Assembly: GCA_019235885.1 (NCBI GenBank)
Contig: JAFAKB010000076.1
Coordinates: 1 to 64,000 of the forward strand
Length of the DNA: 64,000 nucleotides
Source: Candidatus Eremiobacterota bacterium
Lineage (GTDB): Bacteria; Vulcanimicrobiota; Vulcanimicrobiia; Vulcanimicrobiales; Vulcanimicrobiaceae
Direction: 5' to 3'
Below the pieces are notes generated by a model. It was not told the DNA's origin, made no database searches, and saw only the letters and a list, made by a program, of their open reading frames with translations. The position numbers and the translations under genes are program-made. Numbering within the stretch: position 1 is the stretch's first letter; every line of letters starts with the position of its first letter. Below, one piece after another: positions 8,984 through 17,841 of this stretch.

Positions 8984-10968
8984 GAACGCACCGCACGCAC
9001 GAGCTGCTGGCGCCGTGGAGCGTGGGGACGCCGGTCCTCGATCCGGCGCGGCTGGCCGCGGTCCGCATCGAGCCGGTCCTGCGGCAGCGGCGGCCGGCGC
9101 TGGTCCTCGACTTCACGCTGGCCGGCGAGGGCGGGACGACGGTGATTCCGCTGGTGCTGGCCGATCCGGCGACGGTCGTCGAGCGCGACCGCGATCCCTT
9201 GATCTTTCCGGCCGGCACGCCCGGCGACGATGCGTTTGCGCTCGCACTCGGCGAGCGGATTCTGCGGCATCTCGAGCGGCTGGTGCTCGCGGGCGAGCCG
9301 TTCGCCGAGCACGTCGTCCGCTTCGGCGAGGTACCGTGCTTTGATGCGGCGCGCGCGGCCGGGTGCTACGGCGCGGCGCCGCTGCGCGAAGCGCTGGTGC
9401 GGCTCGCTCCGTACCGCTACGCCCGCCGTTTCGTGCGTGGCCGGACAGTCCGGATCGACGCGCCGGACGCGATCGGCGGCTGGGCGCTGCTGCGCGCGCT
9501 CGGCACCGCCGGGGTCGCCGCCGGCCGCCGCGATCCGGCCGCGCTGGCGTGGTACGGCGACCCACCCCAGGCCTCGGACCGGGCCGACGTCGCGATCGTT
9601 GCGGCCGACGCCGACCCGGGCGATGCGGCTTGCGTCCTGCGCCTCGATCCGGGCACTTCCGGCCGCCCTTCGGCCGGCGCGGAGGAGCTCGTCGAAGTGA
9701 TCGATCCGCTGCCGCTCGACGTGGGCGTCTCGTTCGATCCCGCCGAGGGGCCGGTCCGGCGCTGGTTCGCCGTCGAGCGCGCGCCGGAGCCCACCGAGCG
9801 CGCTGCCGCCGCTGACGCCTACGCTGCGGCGGGCGGCTCGAGCGGCCGGGTCGCGGTCGTCCTCGGGCGCGCCGACGCGCTCGTGCGGCCGGGCGCCGAC
9901 ACCGACGAAGCGCGCGCGCTGGTCGCCGCGCTCGGCGCCGAAGGGTTCGACGCGATCCTCGCCGAGTCGGCCGACGAAGCGGCCGGCGCCGACCTCGTTC
10001 ACCTGATCGGGACGCGCGACGGCCGCCGCGCGCGCACCGTCGTCGAGGCGGCACGCCGCGCCGGCGTGCCGGTCGCGGTCCACGCCCACGACGACGACGC
10101 GCCGGCCGGCGGCTGGTGGGGCGCCGAAGTGAGCCGCTACTGCTTCGAGTACGGCGCCGACGAGCGCGATATCGCGACCTACCTCGGCATGCTCGCGCAG
10201 CGCTCCGTCAGCGTCGGTCCGGCGCGCGCCGACCTTCCGTACGCCCCACCCGAAGCCGCCGCCGACGAGGGCGCGGCCGCCCTGCGCGACGCCTCGGTCG
10301 TCTTCGCCGGGAGCGAAGACGAAGCGGAAACGATTCGCCGCCGCACCGGCCGAGCCGCCGGCGTCCTGATCGTTCCGCCGCTGGCGGCGCCGAGCGCGCC
10401 CGTCGGAACGTCCGCTGCGCCGAACGCTCCGGTCGGCCGGCTCGTCGGCGCCGACCCGTTCGCGTTGGCCGAAGCGCCGATCGGGCCGCTCGCCAACCAG
10501 CTGCTGGTCGCGCGCTGCGCGGCCGATGCCGGGATCCCGCTAGTAGTGGCCGGCCCGGTCGCCGACGCCTCGTACCTGGAGCGCGTCCGCGAGTTCGGCG
10601 GCCCGGGTCTGATCGTGCTCGCCGGGGCGGCGTTCGCCGCGGCCGGAAATGCCCTGCGCGCCGCCGCCGCGGTCGTCGTCGACGCGGCCTGGGTCGGCGA
10701 GGGCGGCTCGCGGCTCGCTGCGGCGGCCCGGCTCGGGACGCGCATCGTCCTCGCCGACCGCCGGCCCTTCGCCGCGCCCGGCGTTCGCGTGCGCCGGTTC
10801 GACCCGGCCGACGCCGGCGCGCTGACCCGCGCGCTCGGCGAGGCCTGGGACGAAGCGGTGCGCGCTCCGGGGAAGGCCGCTCCCGAGACGCTCGCGGCGC
10901 TCGCTCCGGCCGCCGTCGTGCGCGCGATCCTGCGCGGTTACGCCGCGTCCGCGAGCCCGGTCACCTAA
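8980..10968 (+). CDS. Probable GT-B type glycosyltransferase (group 1-like)
   Basis: 662 aa; ATG overlaps the preceding stop (ATGA). The N-terminal 270 residues are unfamiliar. From about 290 there are two Rossmann-like halves: RVAVVLGRADALV...DEARALVAALGAEGFDAILAE...ADLVHLIGTRD, and later ANQLLVARCAADAGIPLVVAGPVAD...EGGSRLAAAARLGTRIVLAD, which resembles the donor-binding E-x7-E region of GT4 enzymes. A role in flagellar or surface glycan synthesis is inferred from position only. The assignment is moderate because the sequence is low-complexity (Ala/Arg/Asp). Confidence 0.6.
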   Translation: MRTHRTHELLAPWSVGTPVLDPARLAAVRIEPVLRQRRPALVLDFTLAGEGGTTVIPLVLADPATVVERDRDPLIFPAGTPGDDAFALALGERILRHLERLVLAGEPFAEHVVRFGEVPCFDAARAAGCYGAAPLREALVRLAPYRYARRFVRGRTVRIDAPDAIGGWALLRALGTAGVAAGRRDPAALAWYGDPPQASDRADVAIVAADADPGDAACVLRLDPGTSGRPSAGAEELVEVIDPLPLDVGVSFDPAEGPVRRWFAVERAPEPTERAAAADAYAAAGGSSGRVAVVLGRADALVRPGADTDEARALVAALGAEGFDAILAESADEAAGADLVHLIGTRDGRRARTVVEAARRAGVPVAVHAHDDDAPAGGWWGAEVSRYCFEYGADERDIATYLGMLAQRSVSVGPARADLPYAPPEAAADEGAAALRDASVVFAGSEDEAETIRRRTGRAAGVLIVPPLAAPSAPVGTSAAPNAPVGRLVGADPFALAEAPIGPLANQLLVARCAADAGIPLVVAGPVADASYLERVREFGGPGLIVLAGAAFAAAGNALRAAAAVVVDAAWVGEGGSRLAAAARLGTRIVLADRRPFAAPGVRVRRFDPADAGALTRALGEAWDEAVRAPGKAAPETLAALAPAAVVRAILRGYAASASPVT

Positions 10969-10993
10969 ACCGCTCTTCTCGCGCGTCCGATAC
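10966..10993 (+). promoter_or_regulatory. Candidate sigma-28 promoter for flaG-fliD-fliS
   Basis: TAAA at 10966-10969 (inside the stop region of the upstream gene) and TCCGATAC at 10986-10993 share CCGATA with the GCCGATAA consensus. The spacer is 16 nt, the same as the flagellin candidate. The flaG ATG follows 27 nt later. Confidence 0.5.
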
Positions 10994-11019
10994 CATCACG
11001 AGGGAGGATTCCGACGAAC

Positions 11020-11346
11020 ATGGACGTTCAGGCGATCGATCAGACTCAGGCGGCCGCGGCGCAGTCCGCTCCGGGCCTTCAGGCATTTCCCGCGCCCCCC
11101 GATTTGAGCCAGCCGAAACCGCAGGTGGTGAAAGACGAAACGCTGCACCGCGCGCTCTCGCAGCTCGTCGGCGGCGGCTCGCACGTCTCGGTGCAGTTTC
11201 GCGTCGTCGGAGCCAACGAGATCGTAACGGTCTTCAAGAACTCCGACACCGGCGAAGTGATCACGCAATTCCCGCCGGAGGCGATGGTGCTGATCGCGCA
11301 GTTCTTCAACAAGCTCGCCGGCGCCGTGCTCGACCGGACGGCCTAG
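11020..11346 (+). CDS. flaG: FlaG family protein
   Basis: 108 aa. The C-terminal 70 residues carry the FlaG pattern: LHRALSQLVGGGSHVSVQFRVV...EIVTVFKNSDTGEVITQFPPEAMVLIAQFF. The N-terminus is an Ala/Gln/Pro-rich linker. FlaG influences filament length and usually neighbours fliD, as here (1 nt gap). GGGAGG lies upstream of the ATG. Confidence 0.93.
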   Translation: MDVQAIDQTQAAAAQSAPGLQAFPAPPDLSQPKPQVVKDETLHRALSQLVGGGSHVSVQFRVVGANEIVTVFKNSDTGEVITQFPPEAMVLIAQFFNKLAGAVLDRTA

Positions 11347-11347
11347 C

Positions 11348-13381
11348 ATGAGCGGGATCGGAGCGACCAGCACCAGCAGCTCCAGCAGCAGCAGCAGCGT
11401 CCCGGGCACCAACGTTCCGCCGGTTTCTTTTCCGGGGATCGCGTCGGGGATCGACTACAACTCGATCATCCAGAAGTACACCGATCTGACCCTGCAGCAA
11501 GAACAGCCGCTGCAGACGAAGGTCACCAGCCTCAACGCGCAGCAGGCCGAGCTGCTGAAGATCCAGGACCTCGTCGCGAAGTTCCAGGACACGTTCCAAG
11601 CGGTCAGCGACCCGGCGAACTTCAGCGCGACGACGCCGACCTCGTCGAACTCTTCCGCGATCGCCGCCTCGCCCGTGCCGGGCGCGGTCGCGACGCCGGG
11701 AACGTACGTCGTCAAGACGGCGACGCTCGCCACCGCGACGCAGTTCACCAACGATCCCGCCGCCAACGGAAACTTCAGCGACACGACGGTCCTGGTGAAT
11801 GCGGGCGCGTCGATCACGCCGAACAACGGCCCGGCCGGCAGCTCCTCGCAAGGCCAGATCACGATCAACGGTCTGGTTCTCCACTACGACGTCAACTCGA
11901 CGACGCTGCAGAGCTTTATCGCCGCCAACGCCGCGGCGCTGAGCGGCGTCGGCGTAACGCTGACCTACAACGCGGCGACCGAGCAGGTCACGGTCAGCTC
12001 GACGCAGCCGCTCACGCTGGGGAGCGCGTCGGACCAGGGCAACCTGCTGCAGGTCCTCAAACTCGACACCGCGCCGATCACCTTCTCCGGCGGAACGTAC
12101 ACCGCGACCAGCACCGCGAAGATCGGCGGCATCAACGTCGGCGCGACGCTGAACACCTCGAACAACGCCGGGTTCGCGACCGCGGTCACTGCCGGCGTCT
12201 TCTCGATCAACGGCGTCGCGTTCCACGTCGACCCGACGACGAACAACTTGAACGATCTGCTCCAGCAGATCAACAACTCCTCGGCCGGCGTCTACGCGAC
12301 CTACGACGCGGCGAACGACCGCGTGCTCCTCACGGCGAAGGCCGACGGCCCGCAAGGGATCACGCTCGGCTCGTCGGGCGACACCTCGAACTTCCTGCAA
12401 GCGGTCGGATTTCTCAGCAACTACACGCAGCCGAACCAGCTCAGCGCCGGCGCCGCCGTGGCGGTCGGCAAGTCGGCGCACGTGCAGTACGTCGACAACG
12501 CCGGGACGACGCACGACGTCTACAGCAACTCGAACGACGTGACGAGCGCGGTCCCGGGCGTCGATCTGAAGCTGCAGCAGGCCGTCGACGGAACGGTCGT
12601 CGCGCCGGTGACGATCTCGGTCGCGCAGGACAGCACCGCGCTGCAGACCGCGATCAAGAACTTCGTGACCGCCTACAACGCGGTGATCGACGAGATCAAC
12701 ACCGCGACCCAGGCGCCGGTCGTCGGCACGACCAGCGACGCGACGACCGGCCAGACGCAAGGGACGCAGCTCACCAGCGGCGGCGTGCTGTTCAACAACT
12801 TCGACGTGACGAACCTGCGCGATCAGCTCGTCTCGCTGGTCAGCTCGCTCGGCACGACGGGCTCGTCGTCGTACAACTCGCTCGCCTCGGTCGGGTTGAC
12901 GTTGGACTCCTCGTTCAGCGTCGACACCGCCTCATCGAGCGACGCGCAGAACACCACCACGCAAAGCAACGTTTCGACGCAGACGTTCGACGGGACGAGC
13001 GGCCGGCTCAACGACCTCGACGTCAACACGCTCAGCGCCGCGCTCGCCGCAAACTCGAGCGCGGTCGCCGCGCTGTTCACCGGCGCGAGCAGCATCGTGG
13101 GGCAGATCGGCTCGTATCTCACCACCGTCTCCGGGCTGCCGACGCAGCTCACCGGCGCGCTGGCGGGAAAGATCCCCACCCAGTCGCTCTTCTCGACGCT
13201 CTCGAGCGAGACGAACGATCAGATCACCTCGCTGCAGCAGCAGATCAAGCTCGTCACCGACCAGGCGAACCTGCAGGCGGATCAGCTGCGCGCCGAGTTC
13301 GTCAACAGCGAGACGATGATCGCGCAGCTGCAGTCGATGCAATCCTCGCTCGGCGCCCTCACCGCCAAGTCCACGGGGTAA
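11348..13381 (+). CDS. fliD: Flagellar filament cap protein FliD (HAP2)
   Basis: 677 aa, longer than enterobacterial FliD. After a Ser/Thr-rich start, PGIASGIDYNSIIQKYTDLTLQQEQPLQTKVTSLNAQQAELLKIQ matches FliD_N. The C-terminal coiled-coil DQITSLQQQIKLVTDQANLQADQLRAEFVNSETMIAQLQSMQSSL is the FliD_C signature. The middle (about 100-480) is a Thr/Ala/Asn-rich exposed domain. It promotes flagellin polymerisation at the filament tip. It is transcribed with flaG and fliS. Confidence 0.96.
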   Translation: MSGIGATSTSSSSSSSSVPGTNVPPVSFPGIASGIDYNSIIQKYTDLTLQQEQPLQTKVTSLNAQQAELLKIQDLVAKFQDTFQAVSDPANFSATTPTSSNSSAIAASPVPGAVATPGTYVVKTATLATATQFTNDPAANGNFSDTTVLVNAGASITPNNGPAGSSSQGQITINGLVLHYDVNSTTLQSFIAANAAALSGVGVTLTYNAATEQVTVSSTQPLTLGSASDQGNLLQVLKLDTAPITFSGGTYTATSTAKIGGINVGATLNTSNNAGFATAVTAGVFSINGVAFHVDPTTNNLNDLLQQINNSSAGVYATYDAANDRVLLTAKADGPQGITLGSSGDTSNFLQAVGFLSNYTQPNQLSAGAAVAVGKSAHVQYVDNAGTTHDVYSNSNDVTSAVPGVDLKLQQAVDGTVVAPVTISVAQDSTALQTAIKNFVTAYNAVIDEINTATQAPVVGTTSDATTGQTQGTQLTSGGVLFNNFDVTNLRDQLVSLVSSLGTTGSSSYNSLASVGLTLDSSFSVDTASSSDAQNTTTQSNVSTQTFDGTSGRLNDLDVNTLSAALAANSSAVAALFTGASSIVGQIGSYLTTVSGLPTQLTGALAGKIPTQSLFSTLSSETNDQITSLQQQIKLVTDQANLQADQLRAEFVNSETMIAQLQSMQSSLGALTAKSTG

Positions 13382-13382
13382 C

Positions 13383-13808
13383 GTGACGCTCTCCAACGCC
13401 AACCTGCGCTATCTGGAAACGTCGATCCACTCGGCGAGCCCGGAAGAGCTCATCATCAAGGTGTACGACGCGCTGCTGCTCTTCGCGCGGCAGGCGCTCG
13501 ACGTCATGGAGACCCGCCCGTCGGACATCCAGGGCCGCCACGACCTCTTGCGCCGCGCGCAGCGCGCCTGCGCGCTCCTCATGGGGTCGCTGCGGCTGGA
13601 CTTGGACAGCGAGATCCCCGGCAACCTGTTCCGCATCTACGAGTTCTGGCACCACCAGCTCGTCGCCGCGAACATGCAGGGCGATCCGCAGAAAGTTCGC
13701 GAGGTGCTCCCGCTGATCGCCGGGATGCGCGAGACGTGGGTCGAGGCGATCAAACGCTATCGTGCGGAGTGCGCTGCGGCGCAGCAGCTCGATGCCCTCG
13801 TCGGCTGA
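13383..13808 (+). CDS. fliS: Flagellin export chaperone FliS
   Basis: 141 aa, GTG start one base after the fliD stop. It matches FliS: LRYLETSIHSASPEELIIKVYDALLLFARQAL, then RAQRACALLMGSLRLDLDSEIPGNLFRIYEFWHHQL. It binds the flagellin C-terminus to prevent premature polymerisation; here it may also co-operate with FliW on newly made flagellin. It overlaps the next small gene by 17 bp. Confidence 0.95.
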   Translation: MTLSNANLRYLETSIHSASPEELIIKVYDALLLFARQALDVMETRPSDIQGRHDLLRRAQRACALLMGSLRLDLDSEIPGNLFRIYEFWHHQLVAANMQGDPQKVREVLPLIAGMRETWVEAIKRYRAECAAAQQLDALVG

Positions 13809-14172
13809 GCGCGGGCGCGAGGAGATCGCGCGCACGATCGCCGCGCTGGAGCGCTCGTGCTTGGACGCCGATGCGGCGCTGGTCGAGAGACGCTGGGCCG
13901 GCGTCGACGCGGCGTTCAAAACGCAAACCGCACTCACCGATCTGCTCGCGCGGCTGTTCGACGCCGCGCCGGACGCCGCGCCCGCGAACGACGCCAAAGT
14001 CGCGCGGCGCGTCGGGAGAATCATTGCGTACCGCGCCGACCAGCTGCGCCGCATGCAGGCGTATCAGGCCAGCGTCGGAGCGCGGCTCGAGAACATCGGC
14101 AAGGTCAACGCGCTCTCGCGCAGCCTCGGCCGCCGCGGCCCCGCTGCACAGCTTCTCGACCTGCAGTACTAA
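13792..14172 (+). CDS. Small helical protein in the FliT/FlgN position
   Basis: 126 aa from the ATG at 13792 inside the end of fliS. It is predicted all helical: EEIARTIAALERSCLDADAALVERRW, then QTALTDLLARLFD, then RVGRIIAYRADQLRRMQAYQASVGARLENIGKVNALSRSL. Length, helical character and position after fliS suggest a FliT-like export chaperone for FliD/FlgK-type proteins. I see no decisive signature, so this is mostly context. Confidence 0.6.
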   Translation: MPSSAERGREEIARTIAALERSCLDADAALVERRWAGVDAAFKTQTALTDLLARLFDAAPDAAPANDAKVARRVGRIIAYRADQLRRMQAYQASVGARLENIGKVNALSRSLGRRGPAAQLLDLQY

Positions 14173-14174
14173 GT

Positions 14175-14223
14175 GGGTTCGCGTTCCGCGAACCCTTCGC
14201 GTTCGGCCTTCGGCCGATCCGCC
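14175..14223. repeat. Double-hairpin intergenic repeat, copy 1
   Basis: Hairpin one is GGGTTCGCG-TTC-CGCGAACCC (14175-14195). It is followed by TTCGCGT and a second hairpin TCGGCC-TTC-GGCCGA, then TCCGCC. The element begins immediately after the stop codon at 14172. A second copy with a different but still perfectly paired first stem is at 36113. It may also serve as a bidirectional terminator between the converging genes. Confidence 0.7.
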
Positions 14224-14229
14224 GGCTTC

Positions 14230-15003
14230 TCAGGCTCCTGAGAATACCAGCGTCGTCTCGAACGGCTCTTGGCGTTCGGTGGCGCGGGGGACTGTGTCGT
14301 CGAACGGGACGAGGGCGGTGCGATCGCCTTGCAGCACGATCATGCGCACACGGTCCGTCTCGGCGTCGGGTTCCCACGCGCTCGGCGCCGTCGCTCCGCT
14401 GCCGCGGTCGTAGTGGCCGCAGCGCACGCCCGCGTGCAGCAGCACGCGCCGGCCCGCCGCGCGCAGCCGCTCGCACAGCAGATAGTCTTCGTCGCACTGG
14501 CGCACGCTGCGCGACGAAGGGTCGACGTAGAAGTGCGCCGCGAAGTACGGCAGCGAGAGCGCGCGCAGCGCCGCGACGCGCACCACGACGCAGCCGAAGC
14601 CGACGCCGTCGACGACCGCAACGTTCCCGCTCGCATACGCGGGGATCGCGGCGGTCGTGGTGTCGCCGGAGCTCCAGCGCGCGACGGCCATCGGGCGCGC
14701 CGAGTCGCGGCTGTAGTACAGCGCGCCGGCCAGGGCGGCGTCCGGGTTCTCTTCGAGCGCGGCGATGAGCTTCACCAGCGCGTCGGGCGGCGCGACGATG
14801 TCGTCGTCGATCATCGCGAGCAGGTCGGTGCCGCGCTGCACGGCGTCGCGCGCGATCATCTCGCGCTGCACGGCGACCGCGTTCCCGGTCCACACCAGCC
14901 GGTCGGCGCCGGTGATCGACGGCGGGAGCTCGAGCGCGGCGAGCGCGTCGAGAAACGGGCGCGTCGGCTGACCGCCCGTCGGAATCCCGATCAGCAGCTT
15001 CAC
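14230..15003 (-). CDS. Small GT-A type glycosyltransferase
   Basis: 257 aa, GTG start overlapping the upstream stop (GTGA at 15000-15003). The N-terminus MKLLIGIPTGGQPTRPFLDAL and the metal-binding-like LLAMIDDDIVAPPDALVKLIAAL (near residues 62-80) resemble GT2 enzymes. The CDEDYLLCERLRAAGRRVLLHAGVRCGHY segment resembles the acceptor-site ED motif of GT2 proteins. It is the last gene of a three-gene minus-strand operon. Substrate unknown. Confidence 0.7.
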   Translation of the reverse strand: MKLLIGIPTGGQPTRPFLDALAALELPPSITGADRLVWTGNAVAVQREMIARDAVQRGTDLLAMIDDDIVAPPDALVKLIAALEENPDAALAGALYYSRDSARPMAVARWSSGDTTTAAIPAYASGNVAVVDGVGFGCVVVRVAALRALSLPYFAAHFYVDPSSRSVRQCDEDYLLCERLRAAGRRVLLHAGVRCGHYDRGSGATAPSAWEPDAETDRVRMIVLQGDRTALVPFDDTVPRATERQEPFETTLVFSGA

Positions 15004-16712
15004 GCGACGGCCAGGCGCAGCGCCGCGACCAAGTCGCGCCCCGCGCCGTGCAAGGTCGCGTCTTCGGCGGTGAGCGGGTCGTAGCGGCGGTCGACCGCGC
15101 GCCGCACGGTGACGCGCATCAGCCAGGCGCCGGCGGCGATGCGATACGCGGTGAGCGTCTCGCGCACGTGCTCCGCGATCTCCGGCGCGACGCCTTCGAG
15201 CGCGCGCGGCGCGACGGCAAGCAGCACTTGCACGCCGCGCAGGAACGGATCGTCGAGCGCCCGTCCCAGCACCGCGCGCAGCGCCTCGAGCTCGCGGTCG
15301 TCGAGCCGCGTGACCATCACCGGACCTTCGAAGTCGAGCGGCTCGCTCGTCGCTTCGGCGTCGGCGCGAATCGCGGCGAGCGCCTCCGGCGTCACGACGG
15401 CCGGCGTCGGCCGGCTCATGCGCGCTGCGACGAGCGCGCGCGGGAGCGCCGCGGCGACCGAGCGCGCGAAATCCCGCGTTCCGAGCGCAACGCTCAGCGG
15501 CGTGTCGACCGCCGCCACCGACGAAAGCAGCGCCAACGCCGCGAGCCCGTGCGGCACCGCGCCCGCGAACACGCGCTCGAGCGCGCGAACCTCGTCGGCG
15601 TCGACCGCGCGCGCCAGCACGTGCTCCACGACGATCGGCTCTTGAACCGCTTCGGCGAGCGGTTCCGGCTCCGGTTGCGGTTCGAGTTCCGGCGGAGCTT
15701 CGAGCTCGGGCTGCGTTTCGGCGGGAGGCGTTGTATCCTCCGCCGGCGCGGGCTGTTCGACGGTTTCGGCGGTCGTGATGAACTCTTCGACGATCGCCGT
15801 GGCCATCGGCTCGTCGACGAGAATCGGTGTCGGAATCGGTTCTTCCGCGACCGGCTCCACAACAGATTCTTCGACGACCGGTTCTTCGACGACAAGCGCT
15901 TCTTCGACGAGCGGTTCTTCAACGACGACCGGTTCTTCAACGACCGCCGGTTCTTCGACGACCGCCGGTTCTTCGACGATCGCCGCTTCTTCGACGACCG
16001 GCTCGACGACGATCGCTTCGTCGACGACGGTGTCTATTTTGATCGGTGCCGGTGGTTCTGGTGCCGGGGCGGCCGGCGCGGGCGTGAGCTCGGCGTCCGT
16101 CTCGCCGGCTTCCAGCTCGAAGAACGGGCGCGGCGCGTCGAACGCGACGTGGCCGGAGCGGCGCGTGAGGCGCAGCGCGGGGGCGGCGATGGCGGGAACG
16201 CCCGGCGCATCGGCGTAGGCCAGGATGTCGATCGGCTCGGTGCCGGGCAGGACGCGCAGCGTGAAGCGGACGCGAATCGTCGCGGCCGCGGCGATCGTGC
16301 CGGCGCGCAGCCCTTCGCCGAGCAGCGCCTCCCCGTCGAGCGCGACGCCGTCGCGGACGAACGAGCCTTCGACAGCCTCCGTCTCGGGCGGGATCGCGAC
16401 CCGCAGCCGGACCTCGTCGGCGTCGGTGTCGCCGTCGTCGGCGACCTCGGCGACCACCGTGACGACGGCGCCCGGGATCAGCTCGCGCTCCGGCCGGGCT
16501 TGCAGGCCGACGCGCAGCATGGGGCCGCGCGGTGCGGCGATCGGGACGCCGTCCGAGAGCATCGACTCCGGCCCGAACCGCACCGCGGTCGAGGAGCCGC
16601 CGGTCGCGGGGACGGGTGGCAGGCCGAGCTCTTCGCTGCGGCGGCGCTCGAGGAGCCGCGTGTCGGCGTTGCGGTCGAAGAGGCCGTCGACGTCGACCTG
16701 GCGCCCTGTCAT
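15000..16712 (-). CDS. Protein with DUF11/surface-type beta domain and Val/Glu/Pro-rich repeat linker
   Basis: 570 aa from the ATG at 16712, overlapping the ATPase stop by ATGA. Residues about 70-190 look like a DUF11/SdrB-type beta-sandwich (VTVVAEVADDGDTDADEVRLRVAIPPE, later IRVRFTLRVLPGTEPIDILAYAD). About 235-345 is a repetitive acidic linker built on VVEEP units, followed by Pro/Glu repeats. The C-terminal 220 residues are helical and Ala-rich. There is no obvious signal peptide, so a cell-surface location is not demonstrated. The ATPase-linker protein-glycosyltransferase arrangement hints at an envelope assembly task; function unknown. Confidence 0.55.
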   Translation of the reverse strand: MTGRQVDVDGLFDRNADTRLLERRRSEELGLPPVPATGGSSTAVRFGPESMLSDGVPIAAPRGPMLRVGLQARPERELIPGAVVTVVAEVADDGDTDADEVRLRVAIPPETEAVEGSFVRDGVALDGEALLGEGLRAGTIAAAATIRVRFTLRVLPGTEPIDILAYADAPGVPAIAAPALRLTRRSGHVAFDAPRPFFELEAGETDAELTPAPAAPAPEPPAPIKIDTVVDEAIVVEPVVEEAAIVEEPAVVEEPAVVEEPVVVEEPLVEEALVVEEPVVEESVVEPVAEEPIPTPILVDEPMATAIVEEFITTAETVEQPAPAEDTTPPAETQPELEAPPELEPQPEPEPLAEAVQEPIVVEHVLARAVDADEVRALERVFAGAVPHGLAALALLSSVAAVDTPLSVALGTRDFARSVAAALPRALVAARMSRPTPAVVTPEALAAIRADAEATSEPLDFEGPVMVTRLDDRELEALRAVLGRALDDPFLRGVQVLLAVAPRALEGVAPEIAEHVRETLTAYRIAAGAWLMRVTVRRAVDRRYDPLTAEDATLHGAGRDLVAALRLAVA

Positions 16713-17731
16713 CGCGGCCACAGCGCCGCCAGCCACGGAAAGCGCCACCACGGCGCCGGTGCGGCGCGCGGCTGCCCGTCCGCCGGCGCAGCGCCGGCGC
16801 TCGCCTCGACGGTGACGCTTCCGTTCGCCCCGGCAGCGCCCGGCTGGGCCGCGGTACCGGGTTGCGCCACCGGCACGGCGGCCGGCAACACCTGGGTTGC
16901 CGCCGGCACGGCGAGCCGCCGGGAGCGCGCGGCGGCTTCCGCATCGACGCGGGCCGAGCGGGGCCGGCCGAACGCCGCCGCCTCGCGGAGCGTCGCGTGG
17001 GCGAGGGTGAGCAGCCGCCGGGGCGTCCCGCCGCTCGCCGCGACGACCGCCGCCACCGCATCCGGGTCGAAGAGCGCCTCGACGCCGTCGACCCCGCCGG
17101 CTCGGGCGACGCGGTATGCGATCAGGGCCCGGGCCTCGTTGTCGTCGAGCGCGCCCAGCTCGTACCACTCGTCGACGCGGTCGGCGAGGTTGCGGCGCGC
17201 GTCGAGCCGCGGCCGCAGCTCGGTCTGGCCGAACAGCACGACGTTGAGCAGCTTGCGCTGCGGGACGTCGTAGTTCAGCAGCAGCCGCAGCACCTCGAAG
17301 ATCTCGTCGCTGGCGTTCTGCGCTTCGTCGATCAGCAGCGCGAGCGTCAGCCCGTCGAGCACCGCCGCATCGTACAGAAAGTTCTTCAGCGCGTTCTTCA
17401 GCGCCGCCGGCGAGCGTGGCGGCAGCGCCAGGCCGAACGAGCGCGCGACGCCGAGCAAGAACTCGGTCTCCGTCGCGAACGAGGGGTCGAGGATCTTGCC
17501 GAGCCGCACCGTGTCGTGGCCGAGCAGCTCCCGTTCGATCTGCGCCATCAGGCTGGTCTTGCCGGTCCCCGGGTCGCCCACGACGACCTGCAGCCCGCGC
17601 GACTCCAGCACGCCCCCGACCAGGCGCTCTCTCACGCGCGACAGATCGGGCGTCGTCCGGTAGAAGTGCGGGTCCGCGGTGTCGAGGAACGGATCGCGCT
17701 CCAACCCGAAGTGCCGGTAGTACGGGGTCAT
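16709..17731 (-). CDS. ExeA/GspA-type AAA ATPase
   Basis: 340 aa. YYRHFGLERDPFLDTADPHFY at the N-terminus is the hallmark opening of ExeA-type ATPases. Walker A is VGDPGTGKTS (about 51-60) and Walker B is LALLIDEAQ (130-138), with sensor-like VVLFGQTEL downstream. After about residue 270 there is a Pro/Ala/Gly-rich tail ending in WWRFPWLAALWP. Relatives work in type II secretion, exosortase or pilus loci. It is first in a minus-strand operon and diverges from rfbF. Confidence 0.75.
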   Translation of the reverse strand: MTPYYRHFGLERDPFLDTADPHFYRTTPDLSRVRERLVGGVLESRGLQVVVGDPGTGKTSLMAQIERELLGHDTVRLGKILDPSFATETEFLLGVARSFGLALPPRSPAALKNALKNFLYDAAVLDGLTLALLIDEAQNASDEIFEVLRLLLNYDVPQRKLLNVVLFGQTELRPRLDARRNLADRVDEWYELGALDDNEARALIAYRVARAGGVDGVEALFDPDAVAAVVAASGGTPRRLLTLAHATLREAAAFGRPRSARVDAEAAARSRRLAVPAATQVLPAAVPVAQPGTAAQPGAAGANGSVTVEASAGAAPADGQPRAAPAPWWRFPWLAALWPR

Positions 17732-17780
17732 CCGCGCCGTTGCTTCGGCGGACCGGCGCGAGGTCTCTCCCGCCCGTGTC

Positions 17781-17801
17781 GTCCTGAGCTTGTCGAAGGA
17801 C
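17781..17801. repeat. Short intergenic palindromic motif (GTCCTGAGCTTGTCGAAGGAC type)
   Basis: The 21-nt motif has GTCC/GGAC ends and continues into CAGCCTCAGG, which pairs with CCTGAG. Motifs of this kind recur between genes in many GC-rich bacterial genomes. Only one copy is seen in this window. It lies between the divergent ATPase and rfbF genes. Confidence 0.4.
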
Positions 17802-17841
17802 AGCCTCAGGGTGGCCGCGTCTTTCGCCGATACCCTAGCAA

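Noticed and set aside
15880-16030. Short direct repeats resembling a CRISPR or satellite array
   Set aside because: They encode the in-frame VVEEP linker of the surface-like protein; no spacers of uniform length.
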